This document shows, in pieces, positions 25,718 to 33,999 of a stretch of DNA of 41,204 nt; position 1 is the stretch's first letter; each line of letters starts with the position of its first letter. This stretch comes from an uncultured Collinsella sp. (lineage in GTDB: Bacteria; Actinomycetota; Coriobacteriia; Coriobacteriales; Coriobacteriaceae), in assembly GCA_934668345.1 (NCBI GenBank), contig CAKUNE010000007.1, forward strand, positions 1-41,204, in the 5' to 3' direction. The notes below the pieces were generated by a model. That model did no database searches. It worked only from the letters and a program-made list of their open reading frames with translations, and was not told the DNA's origin. Position numbers and translations under genes: made by a program.

Positions 25718-25816
25718 GCGGGCCGCATTTGGACAATCTGACGTTCAACTTCAAGGGCGCGACCAGAAGGTCAGCGCCCTTTCGTTTCGCGTCACCTTGT
25801 CTCAAATGCGGCCCGC
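25718..25816. repeat. Nested inverted repeat downstream of lysS
   Basis: The outer arms (25718-25736 and 25797-25816) pair over about 19 bp with one extra base. The inner hairpin (25753-25764 with 25769-25781) has a 12-bp stem with a single bulge and is followed by TTTCG. It may be a strong terminator for lysS. The architecture (long outer arms around a terminator-like hairpin) recalls the elements beside groESL. Confidence 0.7.
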
Positions 25817-25843
25817 TCGCTGGCGTTGCCAGCACATCGATGT

Positions 25844-25896
25844 AGTCGTTGGGGACGTTCTTAAATGACTTGTCGTTGGGGACGTTCTTAAACGAC
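25844..25896. repeat. Two tandem palindromes with identical GGGGACGTTCTTA loops
   Basis: Copy 1 stem: 25844-25850 with 25864-25870, one G.U. Copy 2 stem: 25872-25877 with 25891-25896. Both enclose the same 13-nt loop. They resemble REP-type palindromes. No gene lies between lysS and the exporter gene at 26006; the region contains only these palindromes. Confidence 0.75.
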
Positions 25897-26005
25897 TGCC
25901 CAACGGTTATTGCGCACATGGCTCGCATGACAGCCGCCTCTTTTATGTTTCCTTTAGCCGTTGCCGCCTAGGATGGGGGTTAGTCGGCAGGAAGGGAGCG
26001 TCTAT

Positions 26006-27574
26006 ATGGACGACGCGAGCGATCGTGCAATCGAAGAGGACATGCTCGATCAGTTCAACTATTTTGATGATGAGGACGAGGAATTGATCGATCGTCGCGA
26101 GCCGGCGGCGCTCGATGCTTTCGACCTTGTTGATGAAGGGCCCGACGAGGACGAGGTCGAATCGACGAAACCCCCACAGCCTTCGCACCATGATTCGTTG
26201 CTCTCAAGAGTCCCCATGCACCACGGTGTCCGTGCCGGCGCCCTCCATATGAAAACCGACTGGCGCCAGATCGTGACGGCAGGCGATGAGCTTGCCGTCG
26301 ATGCGCCGCTCACCGATAAGTCATCCATCATTTGCCGCACCGGTATGCTTATGCTGGCAAGCGGAACAGGTGCCTGGCGCGTGCGCGATACCATGAATCG
26401 TGTTGCTGCCGTACTCGGCGTCACGATTCACGTTGACCTGAGTCTTCTGTCGTTTGAGTGCACCTGTATCGAAGATGGCCACTGCTTTAACGAGGTTGTC
26501 AGCCTGCCCACAACGGGAGTCAATACCCATCGCATTTGGATGATGGAGAGCTTCTTAAAGGAAATCGAGACGTATGGGCGCCGGTTTACCGTGCATGAGT
26601 ACCACGAGATGCTCAAGACCGTTGAGAGCTCGAAGCCTGATTACGCTCCCTGGCAACAGGGCCTTGCGGCAGCCTGCGCTTGCGGCGCCTTCGTCTTTTT
26701 GCTCGGCGGCGGCCCTATCGAGATGGCCTGCGCATTCGTAGGCGCTGGTGTTGGCAACTTTGCTCGCTCCCATATTCTCAAGCAGGGTCTTGGCCAGTTT
26801 AGCGCGCTGACGACCGGCGTTGCGCTCGCTTGCGTTTCGTATCTGCTGGCATTGCTCGGTCTTGGCCAGGTTATTCCGGGGGCAATGTCGCATCAAGAAG
26901 GCTATATCGGCGCCATGCTCTTTGTGATTCCCGGCTTTCCCCTCATTACGGCGGGCCTCGACATCGCTAAGCTCGATATGCGAAGCGGCATTGAACGTCT
27001 TTCGTATGCTGTGTCTATCATTGTGATGGCGACCCTCGTAGGCTGGATGGTTGCCGAATGTGTGGGGCTGGCGCCGGATGACTTCGCCCCGCTCGGTCTC
27101 TCGCCGTTGGCCCTCACGCTTTTGCGCATACTGATGAGCTTTGTCGGTGTATTTGGCTTTTCGGTTATGTTCAACAGTCCGGTAAAGATGGCAGCGGCGG
27201 CAGGGCTCATCGGCGCCGTATCCAATACCTTGCGCCTTACGCTCGTCGATGCGCCGGCGCTGTTTCCCTTCCTGGGCCTGAGCGTAGGTATGCCTCCCGA
27301 GGCAGCAGCGTTTATCGGTGCGCTGGTATCGGGCCTGCTCGCGAGTTTAGCCGAAATCAAGCTCACCTACCCACGTATCGCCCTCACGGTGCCATCGATT
27401 GTCATTATGGTGCCGGGCTTGTATCTGTATCGCTCGATGTATTACATGTGCACCTTCGACACGGTCAATATGCTCGGCTGGTTTGTGCGTGCAGTACTCA
27501 TCGTGGCGTTTTTGCCCGTTGGTTTGGGCGTGGCACGTACACTCACCGACCCTCGCTGGCGCCACACCAGCTAA
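26006..27574 (+). CDS. Threonine/serine exporter family protein (ThrE-like)
   Basis: This 522-residue membrane protein has an acidic N-terminal tail of about 70 residues. Then comes the DUF1212/ThrE_1 domain, with 'CRTGMLMLASGTGAWRVRDTMNRVAAVLGV' and 'T..GVNTHRI'. The membrane part follows: about ten helices, with FVGAGVGNFARSHIL in the middle and the ThrE_2 half (FIGALVSGLLASLAEIKLTYPRIALTVPSIVIMVPG). Corynebacterium ThrE, with the same two halves, exports threonine and serine. Substrate here is inferred. ATG 26006 follows GGAAGGGAG. The gene stands alone, with palindromic repeats on both sides. Confidence 0.8.
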   Translation: MDDASDRAIEEDMLDQFNYFDDEDEELIDRREPAALDAFDLVDEGPDEDEVESTKPPQPSHHDSLLSRVPMHHGVRAGALHMKTDWRQIVTAGDELAVDAPLTDKSSIICRTGMLMLASGTGAWRVRDTMNRVAAVLGVTIHVDLSLLSFECTCIEDGHCFNEVVSLPTTGVNTHRIWMMESFLKEIETYGRRFTVHEYHEMLKTVESSKPDYAPWQQGLAAACACGAFVFLLGGGPIEMACAFVGAGVGNFARSHILKQGLGQFSALTTGVALACVSYLLALLGLGQVIPGAMSHQEGYIGAMLFVIPGFPLITAGLDIAKLDMRSGIERLSYAVSIIVMATLVGWMVAECVGLAPDDFAPLGLSPLALTLLRILMSFVGVFGFSVMFNSPVKMAAAAGLIGAVSNTLRLTLVDAPALFPFLGLSVGMPPEAAAFIGALVSGLLASLAEIKLTYPRIALTVPSIVIMVPGLYLYRSMYYMCTFDTVNMLGWFVRAVLIVAFLPVGLGVARTLTDPRWRHTS

Positions 27575-27607
27575 TTGGTGCAAGGGGGACAGGTTACTTT
27601 GCACCAA
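27575..27607. repeat. Palindromic element with GGGACAGGTT loop (copy B)
   Basis: TTGGTGCAA (27575-27583) pairs perfectly with TTGCACCAA (27599-27607) around a 15-nt loop containing GGGACAGGTT. It begins at the last base of the ThrE-like stop region. Loop length and core match copy A at 19922-19958. Confidence 0.75.
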
Positions 27608-27610
27608 ATG

Positions 27611-27677
27611 AGTTGCGGTGAAATAGGGACTGAATTGCTGCTTAAAGGGTCAAAACAGTCCGTATTCCACCGCAACT
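27611..27677. mobile_element. 67-bp miniature inverted-repeat element related to the IS end at 72-93
   Basis: Arms 27611-27632 and 27656-27677 are inverted copies with two mismatches. The right arm equals the sequence after the IS3-type transposase (72-93) except at one base. A 23-bp centre joins the arms and no transposase is present. The simplest reading is a miniature element made from IS ends. The left arm also shares AAATAGGGAC with palindrome copy A. Confidence 0.55.
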
Positions 27678-27726
27678 TATGGGGTCGGGGGATTATTGGT
27701 GCCCTGCATCTCCATAAACTCAACGC

Positions 27727-27756
27727 TTACGAAGCGCGGGGTTTTCGTGCTAGGCT
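27727..27756 (+). promoter_or_regulatory. Possible promoter of the DUF2798-type gene
   Basis: TTACGA (27727-27732) and TAGGCT (27751-27756) are spaced by 18 bp, with TG one base before the -10. Neither hexamer is strong. Confidence 0.35.
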
Positions 27757-27793
27757 GGTTCCACCACATAAGTAGTCGCAGACGCACGTATCA

Positions 27794-27843
27794 CGGGCGG
27801 GCGAGATGAAGTCCCAACAGCTCCATCTTGCCCGCCCGTTTTT
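27794..27843 (+). terminator. Strong terminator hairpin in the leader of the DUF2798-type gene
   Basis: A 15-bp stem (27794-27808 with 27824-27838, one G.U) is followed by TTTTTGTTG. It lies only 45 bp before the start codon of the next gene and about 220 bp after the end of the previous one, across several repeats. This suggests attenuation of the downstream gene rather than termination of the upstream one; that is inference. Confidence 0.7.
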
Positions 27844-27887
27844 GTTGCGTGGTGCCGCGGCGTAACACAGAAAGGATTTTGCCCTTT

Positions 27888-28481
27888 ATGCCTATCAACA
27901 AACGAGAGAGCCTGCTGTTCACCTTTATCATGTGCTTTTGCATGGTGCTTTGGATGAGCATCTACAACGTTGCCCTGCAGCATGGGGCCATCAACGGCGA
28001 GGTTGTTGCCGCCGCGTGGCTCGGCTTCCCCGTTGCCTACGTTTTTGCCATGTGCTGCGACTGGTTTGTCGCCAGCCCGCTCGCCAAGGGTTTCGCCTTT
28101 AAATTCCTGGTCACGCCGGGCAAGAGCTCGCCGCTTGCCATGACGCTCGCCGTCAGCTCCTGCATGGTCGTTCCTATGGTCATCATCATGTCGCTCTACG
28201 GTGCGTGCGAGGGCCTGTTCCACATGCCCGGCGGCCCGCTCGCCAACCTGCAGCTGCTGCCGATGATGTGGCTCGTCAACATTCCGCGCAACTTTATCAT
28301 GGCCCTGCCCTGGAACCTGCTGGTGGCCGGTCCGGTTGCTCGCTTTGTCTTCCGCCGCGCCTTCCCTATGGGCACGGTCTTTGCCGAGCCGCACATGGAG
28401 CTCGTGCACATGCCGGGCGCTCCCGTTGCCGATGCCGTCAATGATGTTGCCGAGAGCATGGACGCCGAGCCCGCCTGCTAG
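27888..28481 (+). CDS. Integral membrane protein, DUF2798-like (two repeats)
   Basis: This 197-residue protein has four predicted membrane helices arranged as two similar halves. Half 1 holds 'FTFIMCFCMVLWMSIYNVAL' and 'WLGFPVAYVFAMCCDWFVASPLAK'. Half 2 holds 'AVSSCMVVPMVIIMSLYGACEG' and 'WLVNIPRNFIMALPWNLLVAGPVARFVFR'. The pattern matches the DUF2798 family, whose function is not known. It is preceded by a leader terminator, so expression may be conditional. ATG 27888 has GAAAGGA 11 bp upstream. The C-terminal 35 residues are polar and acidic. Confidence 0.7.
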   Translation: MPINKRESLLFTFIMCFCMVLWMSIYNVALQHGAINGEVVAAAWLGFPVAYVFAMCCDWFVASPLAKGFAFKFLVTPGKSSPLAMTLAVSSCMVVPMVIIMSLYGACEGLFHMPGGPLANLQLLPMMWLVNIPRNFIMALPWNLLVAGPVARFVFRRAFPMGTVFAEPHMELVHMPGAPVADAVNDVAESMDAEPAC

Positions 28482-28580
28482 ACAGCAGCTCAAAACCAAA
28501 CCGCCAAACGGACCCGAGCAATTCCTTTTTTGTAGACGTTGTCGCGCGGCTACGGGCGGGAAAGGTCCCAACGGTTAACA

Positions 28581-28632
28581 TATACTCCATATGGGTAAAG
28601 AGACCAAAGCGCTGCCGCGGGGCGGCGCTTTG
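28581..28632 (+). promoter_or_regulatory. clpC upstream region with possible -10 and leader hairpin
   Basis: TATACT (28581-28586) could be a -10; no good -35 is visible. A 12-bp hairpin (28605-28616 with 28621-28632, one G.U) lies 37 bp before the ATG but is not followed by a T-run. I saw no CtsR heptamer repeat (GGTCAAANNNANGGTCAAA) or CIRCE motif. Confidence 0.4.
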
Positions 28633-28669
28633 CGTTTGAAAAAAACTAGCTCGTCTAAGAGGAACTAGC

Positions 28670-31312
28670 ATGTTAGACCGTTTTACCGATCGCGCGCGCA
28701 AGGTCATGTCCATGGCCAAGCAAGAGGCGCTCGATCTTCACTCAAATAAGGTGGGCACCGAGCACCTGCTGCTCGCGCTTGCCAAGGAGGACGAGGGCAT
28801 TGCCGCCGAGGCACTGCGTTCGCTCGACATCTCCTACGATGACATCATGGATACTCTCAAAGAGGTCCAGACCACGGTTCCCGAGCCCAGCGAGGAGACC
28901 GAGGCGGCCAAGCTCGCCTTTACGCCGCTCGTCATTAGCGTGATGGAGCGTTCATTCCGCGTGGCGCGTGAGAACAACCAGACCTACGTGTCGACCGAGC
29001 ACTTGCTGATCGGCATCGTCGAAGAGGGCAACGGCATGGCCATGGACATCCTCATGCGCCTGGGTGTGTCGTCCGCCTCCATCAAAAAGGCTATCGAGAA
29101 ACTCACCGCCAAGGACCAGGATAAGAAGCGTCCGCTCGCTGGCGCCGGTGCTGGTCGTCCCGGTACGGGCCTGCCGTTCTTTAGCGGCTCGGATACCTCC
29201 CAGCAAAAGGGGAGTGGCACCGATACGCTTAAGCAGTTCGCGACCAACCTTACGCAGAAGGCCCGCGACGGTGAGCTCGATCCCGTGATTGGTCGCGAAA
29301 AGGAAGTCCAACGCATGATGGAGATCCTTTCGCGCCGCACCAAGAACAACCCGCTCATCCTGGGCGATCCCGGCGTGGGCAAGACGGCCATCGTCGAGGG
29401 TCTGGCCCAGCAGATCGCCGCCGGCAACGTGCCCGAGAACCTCATGAACCAGAATATCTGGACGCTCGACCTGCCGGGTCTCGTTGCGGGCGCCAAGTAT
29501 CGCGGCGAGTTTGAGGAGCGCCTCAAGAACGTGATCCAGGAGGCAACCGAGGCCGACGACGTCATCCTGTTTATCGATGAGATGCACACCATCATCGGTG
29601 CCGGTTCCGCCGAGGGCTCCATCGACGCGAGCTCCATGCTCAAGCCGGTGCTCGCGCGCGGCGCCTTCCAGATTATCGGTGCCACCACGGCCGAGGAGTT
29701 CCGCAAGTACCTCACCAAGGACCCGGCCTTCGAGCGCCGCTTCCAGACCATCGATGTCGAGGAGCCGAGCGTCGAGGATACGGTCAAGATCCTGACCGCG
29801 CTCAAGCCGCGCTACGAGGAGCACCACCACGTGCGCTACACGCAAGGTGCCATCGAAGCCGCCGCGAACCTCTCCAACCGCTATATCCAGGACCGCTTCC
29901 TGCCCGATAAGGCCATCGACCTCATTGACGAGGCCGGTGCCCGCGCTCGCATCGCCGCGAATCGCGCGCCCGAGCCGGTGCGCGAGGCCGAGCATCGCAT
30001 CGAGGAGCTCAAGGCCGCCGCGCAGGAGGCCACCGAGAGCGACGACATGAACAAGGCTGCCGAGATCACCGAGCAGCAGAAGGCTGCCGAGATTGAACTC
30101 GCCGAGGCCAAGGCTGCCTGGACGGCTGAACTCGACGCCAGCCCGCTCACCATCGATGTGAGTCAGATCGCCGATATCGTGTCCGTGACTTCGGGCGTGC
30201 CGGTGTCCTCGCTTACCGAGAGCGAGAGCCGTCGCCTGCTGCAGGCCGAAAGCGTGCTCAAGACGCGCATCATCGGTCAGGATGAGGCTGTCGAGGCCGT
30301 TGCCAAGGCCGTGCGCCGCAGCCGCTCGCCGCTCAAGGACCCGCGTCGCCCCGGCGGCAGCTTTATCTTCCTGGGTCCTACCGGCACGGGCAAGACCGAG
30401 CTCGCCAAGACGCTCGCCGAGTACCTCTTTGGCAGCAAGGACGCGCTCATCAGCTTCGATATGTCCGAGTTCGGTAGCGAGTTCGAGGTCTCCAAGCTCA
30501 TCGGCAGCCCTCCGGGTTACGTCGGTCACGACGAGGGCGGCCAGCTCACCAAGGCCGTTCGTCGCCACCCGTACTCGGTCGTGCTGTTCGACGAGATCGA
30601 GAAGGCGCACCCCGATATCTTCAACATCCTGCTGCAGGTGCTGGAGGAGGGCCGCCTGACCGATAGCCAGGGCAAGACGGTCGACTTCCGCAATACCGTG
30701 ATCATCATGACGTCCAACGTGGGCGCCCGCGAGATCGCACAGGATGCGAGCGTTGGCTTTGGCACTACCGGCGAGCAGGGTCTCACGTCGAGTGAGATCC
30801 GCGGCCGCGCGATGGGCGAGCTCAAGCGCCTGTTCCGCCCCGAGCTGCTCAATCGTATCGACGACATTGTGGTGTTCCAGAAGCTCTCGGGCGAGAATCT
30901 CACCAAGATCGCGCACCTGCTGGTGGACGACCTGCGTCAGCGTTTGATTGCCAACGGCATGAACATCAAGCTCACCGATGCGGCCTATGACAAGATCGTG
31001 GCTGAGGGTACCGACCTCACCAACGGTGCGCGTCCGCTGCGCCGTGCTATTCAAAAGCTCATCGAGGACCCGCTGTCCGAGGAGCTTCTGGCCGGTGAGT
31101 GGGGCGAGGGCGATACCGTCCTGTGCGACGTGGCCGATGGCAAGTTTGTTTTTAGCCACGGCACGGGCGATATCCCGGCACCGCGTCCGGCGGGCACGCT
31201 CGGTGGTGATACCGCCCCGGCGGCACCGCACACTGGCAACGCCGCGCCCGTGAGCGGCGGCGTGACCTCGGGCCCCGGCGGCATGATGCAAGCCGGTTCC
31301 GGCGCGCTGTAG
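28670..31312 (+). CDS. clpC: ATP-dependent Clp protease ATP-binding subunit ClpC
   Basis: This 880-residue AAA+ unfoldase feeds substrates to ClpP and helps in stress responses. The N domain has two Clp repeats ([21 protein letters not shown] and [26 protein letters not shown]). AAA-1 has Walker A GDPGVGKT (about 232-239). A middle coiled coil of ClpC size follows ([26 protein letters not shown]). AAA-2 has GPTGTGKT (about 569-576). The C terminus adds a Pro/Gly/Ala-rich tail of roughly 50 residues that is not conserved in the family. mcsA and mcsB are absent, as in actinobacterial ClpC loci. AGAGGAAC precedes the ATG. Confidence 0.95.
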   Translation: MLDRFTDRARKVMSMAKQEALDLHSNKVGTEHLLLALAKEDEGIAAEALRSLDISYDDIMDTLKEVQTTVPEPSEETEAAKLAFTPLVISVMERSFRVARENNQTYVSTEHLLIGIVEEGNGMAMDILMRLGVSSASIKKAIEKLTAKDQDKKRPLAGAGAGRPGTGLPFFSGSDTSQQKGSGTDTLKQFATNLTQKARDGELDPVIGREKEVQRMMEILSRRTKNNPLILGDPGVGKTAIVEGLAQQIAAGNVPENLMNQNIWTLDLPGLVAGAKYRGEFEERLKNVIQEATEADDVILFIDEMHTIIGAGSAEGSIDASSMLKPVLARGAFQIIGATTAEEFRKYLTKDPAFERRFQTIDVEEPSVEDTVKILTALKPRYEEHHHVRYTQGAIEAAANLSNRYIQDRFLPDKAIDLIDEAGARARIAANRAPEPVREAEHRIEELKAAAQEATESDDMNKAAEITEQQKAAEIELAEAKAAWTAELDASPLTIDVSQIADIVSVTSGVPVSSLTESESRRLLQAESVLKTRIIGQDEAVEAVAKAVRRSRSPLKDPRRPGGSFIFLGPTGTGKTELAKTLAEYLFGSKDALISFDMSEFGSEFEVSKLIGSPPGYVGHDEGGQLTKAVRRHPYSVVLFDEIEKAHPDIFNILLQVLEEGRLTDSQGKTVDFRNTVIIMTSNVGAREIAQDASVGFGTTGEQGLTSSEIRGRAMGELKRLFRPELLNRIDDIVVFQKLSGENLTKIAHLLVDDLRQRLIANGMNIKLTDAAYDKIVAEGTDLTNGARPLRRAIQKLIEDPLSEELLAGEWGEGDTVLCDVADGKFVFSHGTGDIPAPRPAGTLGGDTAPAAPHTGNAAPVSGGVTSGPGGMMQAGSGAL

Positions 31313-31338
31313 GGCGTGGCGACAATTTGATTTGTGCA

Positions 31339-31373
31339 ATCGAGGCGTTCCGGCAAGGGCGCCTCGATTTGTA
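31339..31373 (+). terminator. Terminator after clpC
   Basis: ATCGAGGCG (31339-31347) pairs with CGCCTCGAT (31360-31368), followed by a weak T tract (TTGTAG). Confidence 0.6.
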
Positions 31374-31453
31374 GAGCTGCGGTAGTTGTGACCGTTACAC
31401 TATGCGGTCCGCCGTTAGCCGATGATGCAAGGGCGCTCGGCGTTTTCGACTGG

Positions 31454-31482
31454 TTTATGCACGCAAAGTCTGGGAATATACA
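31454..31482 (+). promoter_or_regulatory. Possible promoter of pepD
   Basis: TTTATG (31454-31459) and TATACA (31477-31482) are spaced by 17 bp, with a predicted start about 40 bp before the ATG. Confidence 0.4.
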
Positions 31483-31526
31483 AGGCGCATGTCTTACTGT
31501 CTAACCAGTTGCGCCAAGGAGGCACC

Positions 31527-32984
31527 ATGGATTACAAGATCACCGGCTACGAGCCCGCCCAGCTGTTCCATTTCTTTGAGGAGGTCAGCGCGATCCCCCG
31601 TGGGTCTGGCAACGAGAAGGGCATCAGCGATTTCCTGGTTGCGTTTGCCAAGGAGCGCGGCCTCGATGTGTACCAGGACGAGGTCTACAACGTCATCATT
31701 CGCAAGCCCGCATCTGCTGGCGCCGAGAATGCCCCGACCGTGATGCTGCAGGGCCACATCGACATGGTGTGCGACAAGCTGGGCTCTGTTGAGCACGACT
31801 TTACGACCGACGGTATCGACCTGGTCGTCAAGGACGGCGTCCTCACCGCTAACGGCACCACCCTGGGCGCCGACAACGGCATCGCCGTGGCTCTGATGCT
31901 CACTGTTCTCGATGACGATTCGATCGTTCACCCTGCACTCGAGTGCGTGTTCACCACCGACGAGGAGACTGGCCTGGTCGGCGCCGAGACGCTCGACAAG
32001 TCCCAGATCAGCGCCCGTACCATGATCAACCTCGATTCCGAGGAAGAGGGCGTGGCCACCGTCAGTTGCGCCGGCGGCGTCGTCGTTACCTACACCTGCC
32101 CGATCGTGCGCGAGCACAAGACCGGCAGCACCCTTACGCTCGAGATCTCCGGCCTGCTGGGTGGTCACTCCGGCTCCGACATCAACCTGGAGCGCGGCAA
32201 CGGCAACCTCATCATGGCCCGTATCATCGACCGCCTGATGGTTGCCGGCGAGCCCGCCATCGTTAGCTTTAACGGCGGCACCAAGGACAACGCTATCAAC
32301 CGTGAGTGCAAGGCTGTTCTGGTCTACGCTGACCACGCTGCCGCCGAGGCCGCGGCCCAGATCGTAAAGGGCATCATCGCCGACGTCGCTGCCGAGCTCG
32401 AGGTCTTCGATCCCGGCTTTACCTGCACCGTCGAGATTGCCGACGACGCCGAGGTCGAGGCCATGGACCAGAAGTCCGCACTTGCCCTCATTCGCGCTCT
32501 GCGTCTTGCCCCCAATGGTGTGATCCGCCGCAACGTCGCCACCGACGGCTCCGTTGAGGTTTCCTCCAACATCGGCGTGGTCGCCACCTCCGATAACGAG
32601 GTCAAGATCATGCTGTCCCCGCGCTCCTCGATCACCTCGCTGCAGAACGAGTTCAAGGACCGCCTCCAGACGCTGGCCGATGTCTTGGGCTTCGACGCCA
32701 AGTTTGAGTTCGAGTATCCCGGCTGGAGCTATGCCGAGCATTCGCCGGTCCGCGACGTCTTTGTCGAGAGCTATCGCGAGCTCTTTGGCTCCGAGCTGCG
32801 CATCGAGTCCATTCACGCCGGCCTTGAGTGCGGTCTGTTTGCCGAGGCCCTGCACGGCCTGGACGCCATCGCCGTGGGCCCGACGCTCTCCGATGTCCAC
32901 ACCCCGGACGAGAGCATGGAGCTCGCTTCTGCCGAGCGCTTCTACGAGCTGCTCATCGATGTCCTCAAGCGCCTCGCTGCGTAA
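31527..32984 (+). CDS. pepD: Aminoacyl-histidine dipeptidase (peptidase D, M20C)
   Basis: This 485-residue cytoplasmic metallopeptidase cleaves dipeptides such as Xaa-His. The zinc-binding residues sit in family motifs: 'MLQGHIDMVCDK' (His, catalytic Asp), 'LGADNGIAVAL' (bridging Asp), 'FTTDEETGLVGA' (catalytic Glu and metal Glu), 'NLDSEEEG' (Asp) and, near the C terminus, 'SIHAGLECGLF' (His). The lid domain lies between about residues 205 and 380. The N terminus 'FEEVSAIPRGSGNEKGISDFL' is also typical. ATG 31527 follows AAGGAGG. It is monocistronic, with a terminator shared with the convergent mntP. Confidence 0.93.
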   Translation: MDYKITGYEPAQLFHFFEEVSAIPRGSGNEKGISDFLVAFAKERGLDVYQDEVYNVIIRKPASAGAENAPTVMLQGHIDMVCDKLGSVEHDFTTDGIDLVVKDGVLTANGTTLGADNGIAVALMLTVLDDDSIVHPALECVFTTDEETGLVGAETLDKSQISARTMINLDSEEEGVATVSCAGGVVVTYTCPIVREHKTGSTLTLEISGLLGGHSGSDINLERGNGNLIMARIIDRLMVAGEPAIVSFNGGTKDNAINRECKAVLVYADHAAAEAAAQIVKGIIADVAAELEVFDPGFTCTVEIADDAEVEAMDQKSALALIRALRLAPNGVIRRNVATDGSVEVSSNIGVVATSDNEVKIMLSPRSSITSLQNEFKDRLQTLADVLGFDAKFEFEYPGWSYAEHSPVRDVFVESYRELFGSELRIESIHAGLECGLFAEALHGLDAIAVGPTLSDVHTPDESMELASAERFYELLIDVLKRLAA

Positions 32985-33024
32985 AGGTCGCCTGTGAAGC
33001 CGCTCTAAAACGGCTGGCTATGAA

Positions 33025-33060
33025 AACGGCCGCCTGGCGTAATGCCGGGCGGCCGTTATT
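33025..33060. terminator. Bidirectional terminator between pepD and mntP
   Basis: AACGGCCGCC (33025-33034) pairs with GGCGGCCGTT (33048-33057), with a further CCTGGC/TGCCGGG pairing inside. It is flanked by A and T residues, serving both convergent genes. Confidence 0.8.
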
Positions 33061-33062
33061 CG

Positions 33063-33641
33063 TCACAGTGCGAGGATCCCAAGGTGCTCAAGCAAGATCT
33101 TAAGTCCGATGAGGATGAGCACGATGCCGCCCACGATGGTGGCAGGTTTTTCGTAGCGCGCGCCAAAGGTGTGGCCGATCGCTACGCCGGCGACGGAGAA
33201 GATAAACGTTGTGACACCGATAAGCGATACAGCGGGAACGATGTCGACCGAAAGCGCGGCGAACGAGATGCCCACGGCCAGGGCGTCGATTGAGGTGGCG
33301 ATGGCGAGGATCAGGTACTCGCCCAGTTCAATCTTTTCGGCATCCTTGTCGTCGCCTTCATCCTCGTCCTCGGTAAAAGCCTCCCACAGCATTTTGCCGC
33401 CGATGAAGGCCAAAAGGATAAAGGCGATCCAATGGTCGATGGGTCCGATGATGCCCATGAATTGACTGCCGAGCGCCCATCCGATTACGGGCATGCCGGC
33501 CTGAAAGCCGCCAAAGAACAAGCCGAGCACCACGGCAACTTTAAGGTTGATCTTCTTCATGCCAAGGCCCTTGCAGATGGAAACGGCAAAGGCGTCCATC
33601 GAAAGGCCAACGGCGAGCAACACGAGCTCTGCGAGTCCCAT
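33063..33641 (-). CDS. mntP: Manganese efflux pump MntP
   Basis: This 192-residue protein has six predicted membrane helices and exports Mn2+. The two halves each contain the conserved Asp motif: 'LAVGLSMDAFAVSICKGLG' and 'ILAIATSIDALAVGISFAAL'. An acidic loop (EAFTEDEDEGDDKDAEKIE) sits between helices 3 and 4, longer than usual and possibly metal-sensing. The start is the ATG at 33641 (minus strand), giving the standard MGLAELVLLAVGLSMDAF; GGGAGCC lies upstream. It is controlled by the yybP-ykoY riboswitch immediately upstream, as in many bacteria. Confidence 0.94.
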   Translation of the reverse strand: MGLAELVLLAVGLSMDAFAVSICKGLGMKKINLKVAVVLGLFFGGFQAGMPVIGWALGSQFMGIIGPIDHWIAFILLAFIGGKMLWEAFTEDEDEGDDKDAEKIELGEYLILAIATSIDALAVGISFAALSVDIVPAVSLIGVTTFIFSVAGVAIGHTFGARYEKPATIVGGIVLILIGLKILLEHLGILAL

Positions 33642-33691
33642 AGTCTGGCTCCCTCTCTGCGGGCGGGCCCGCGTGTACCTCTTGGGGGAGT

Positions 33692-33736
33692 AACAAAAAA
33701 GACCCGTGGCGTACGCGTTGCGCGCACGGCCACGAG
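33692..33736 (-). terminator. Riboswitch-coupled terminator in the mntP leader
   Basis: On the minus strand GACTCGTGGC (33736-33727) pairs with GCCACGGGTC (33710-33701, one G.U), followed by TTTTTTG. The 5' strand of the stem overlaps the last conserved bases (GAGAC) of the aptamer. Manganese-stabilised aptamer folding would therefore compete with terminator formation and turn mntP on. Confidence 0.8.
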
Positions 33737-33830
33737 TCTCGTTCATTAAGGCAAGCCAGGCCGCATCGGCCAGCGTGTTGACTTACTGCGCCACCGGAGG
33801 CGAACCCGGTCACGCGACTACTCCCTCATT
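33734..33830 (-). ncRNA. yybP-ykoY manganese riboswitch
   Basis: On the minus strand the conserved segments appear in order: GAGGGAGTAG at the 5' end, AGTCAACACGCTGGCC, the GGCCTGGCTTGCC-type internal loop and the closing ACGAGAC. This is the Mn2+-sensing yybP-ykoY family, most often found before mntP-like exporters, as here. Confidence 0.9.
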
Positions 33831-33999
33831 CATGTGAATCCCGATGCTACCACATAAGCAGCTCATTCGGGTTGGGGCTCTTTTGACTACCCCAGCGGTG
33901 TTCGCTCATTCTGTAAGCATCGGATTTCGCGAGCGCTGCAGACGCAAACCGTGAGAAACTATTTAGCGTTTATGGAGCGTATACGATGGGAGCGATGCC

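Noticed and set aside
28952..31339. 795-codon minus-strand open frame opposite clpC
   Set aside because: Same reason; the plus strand encodes an unmistakable ClpC.
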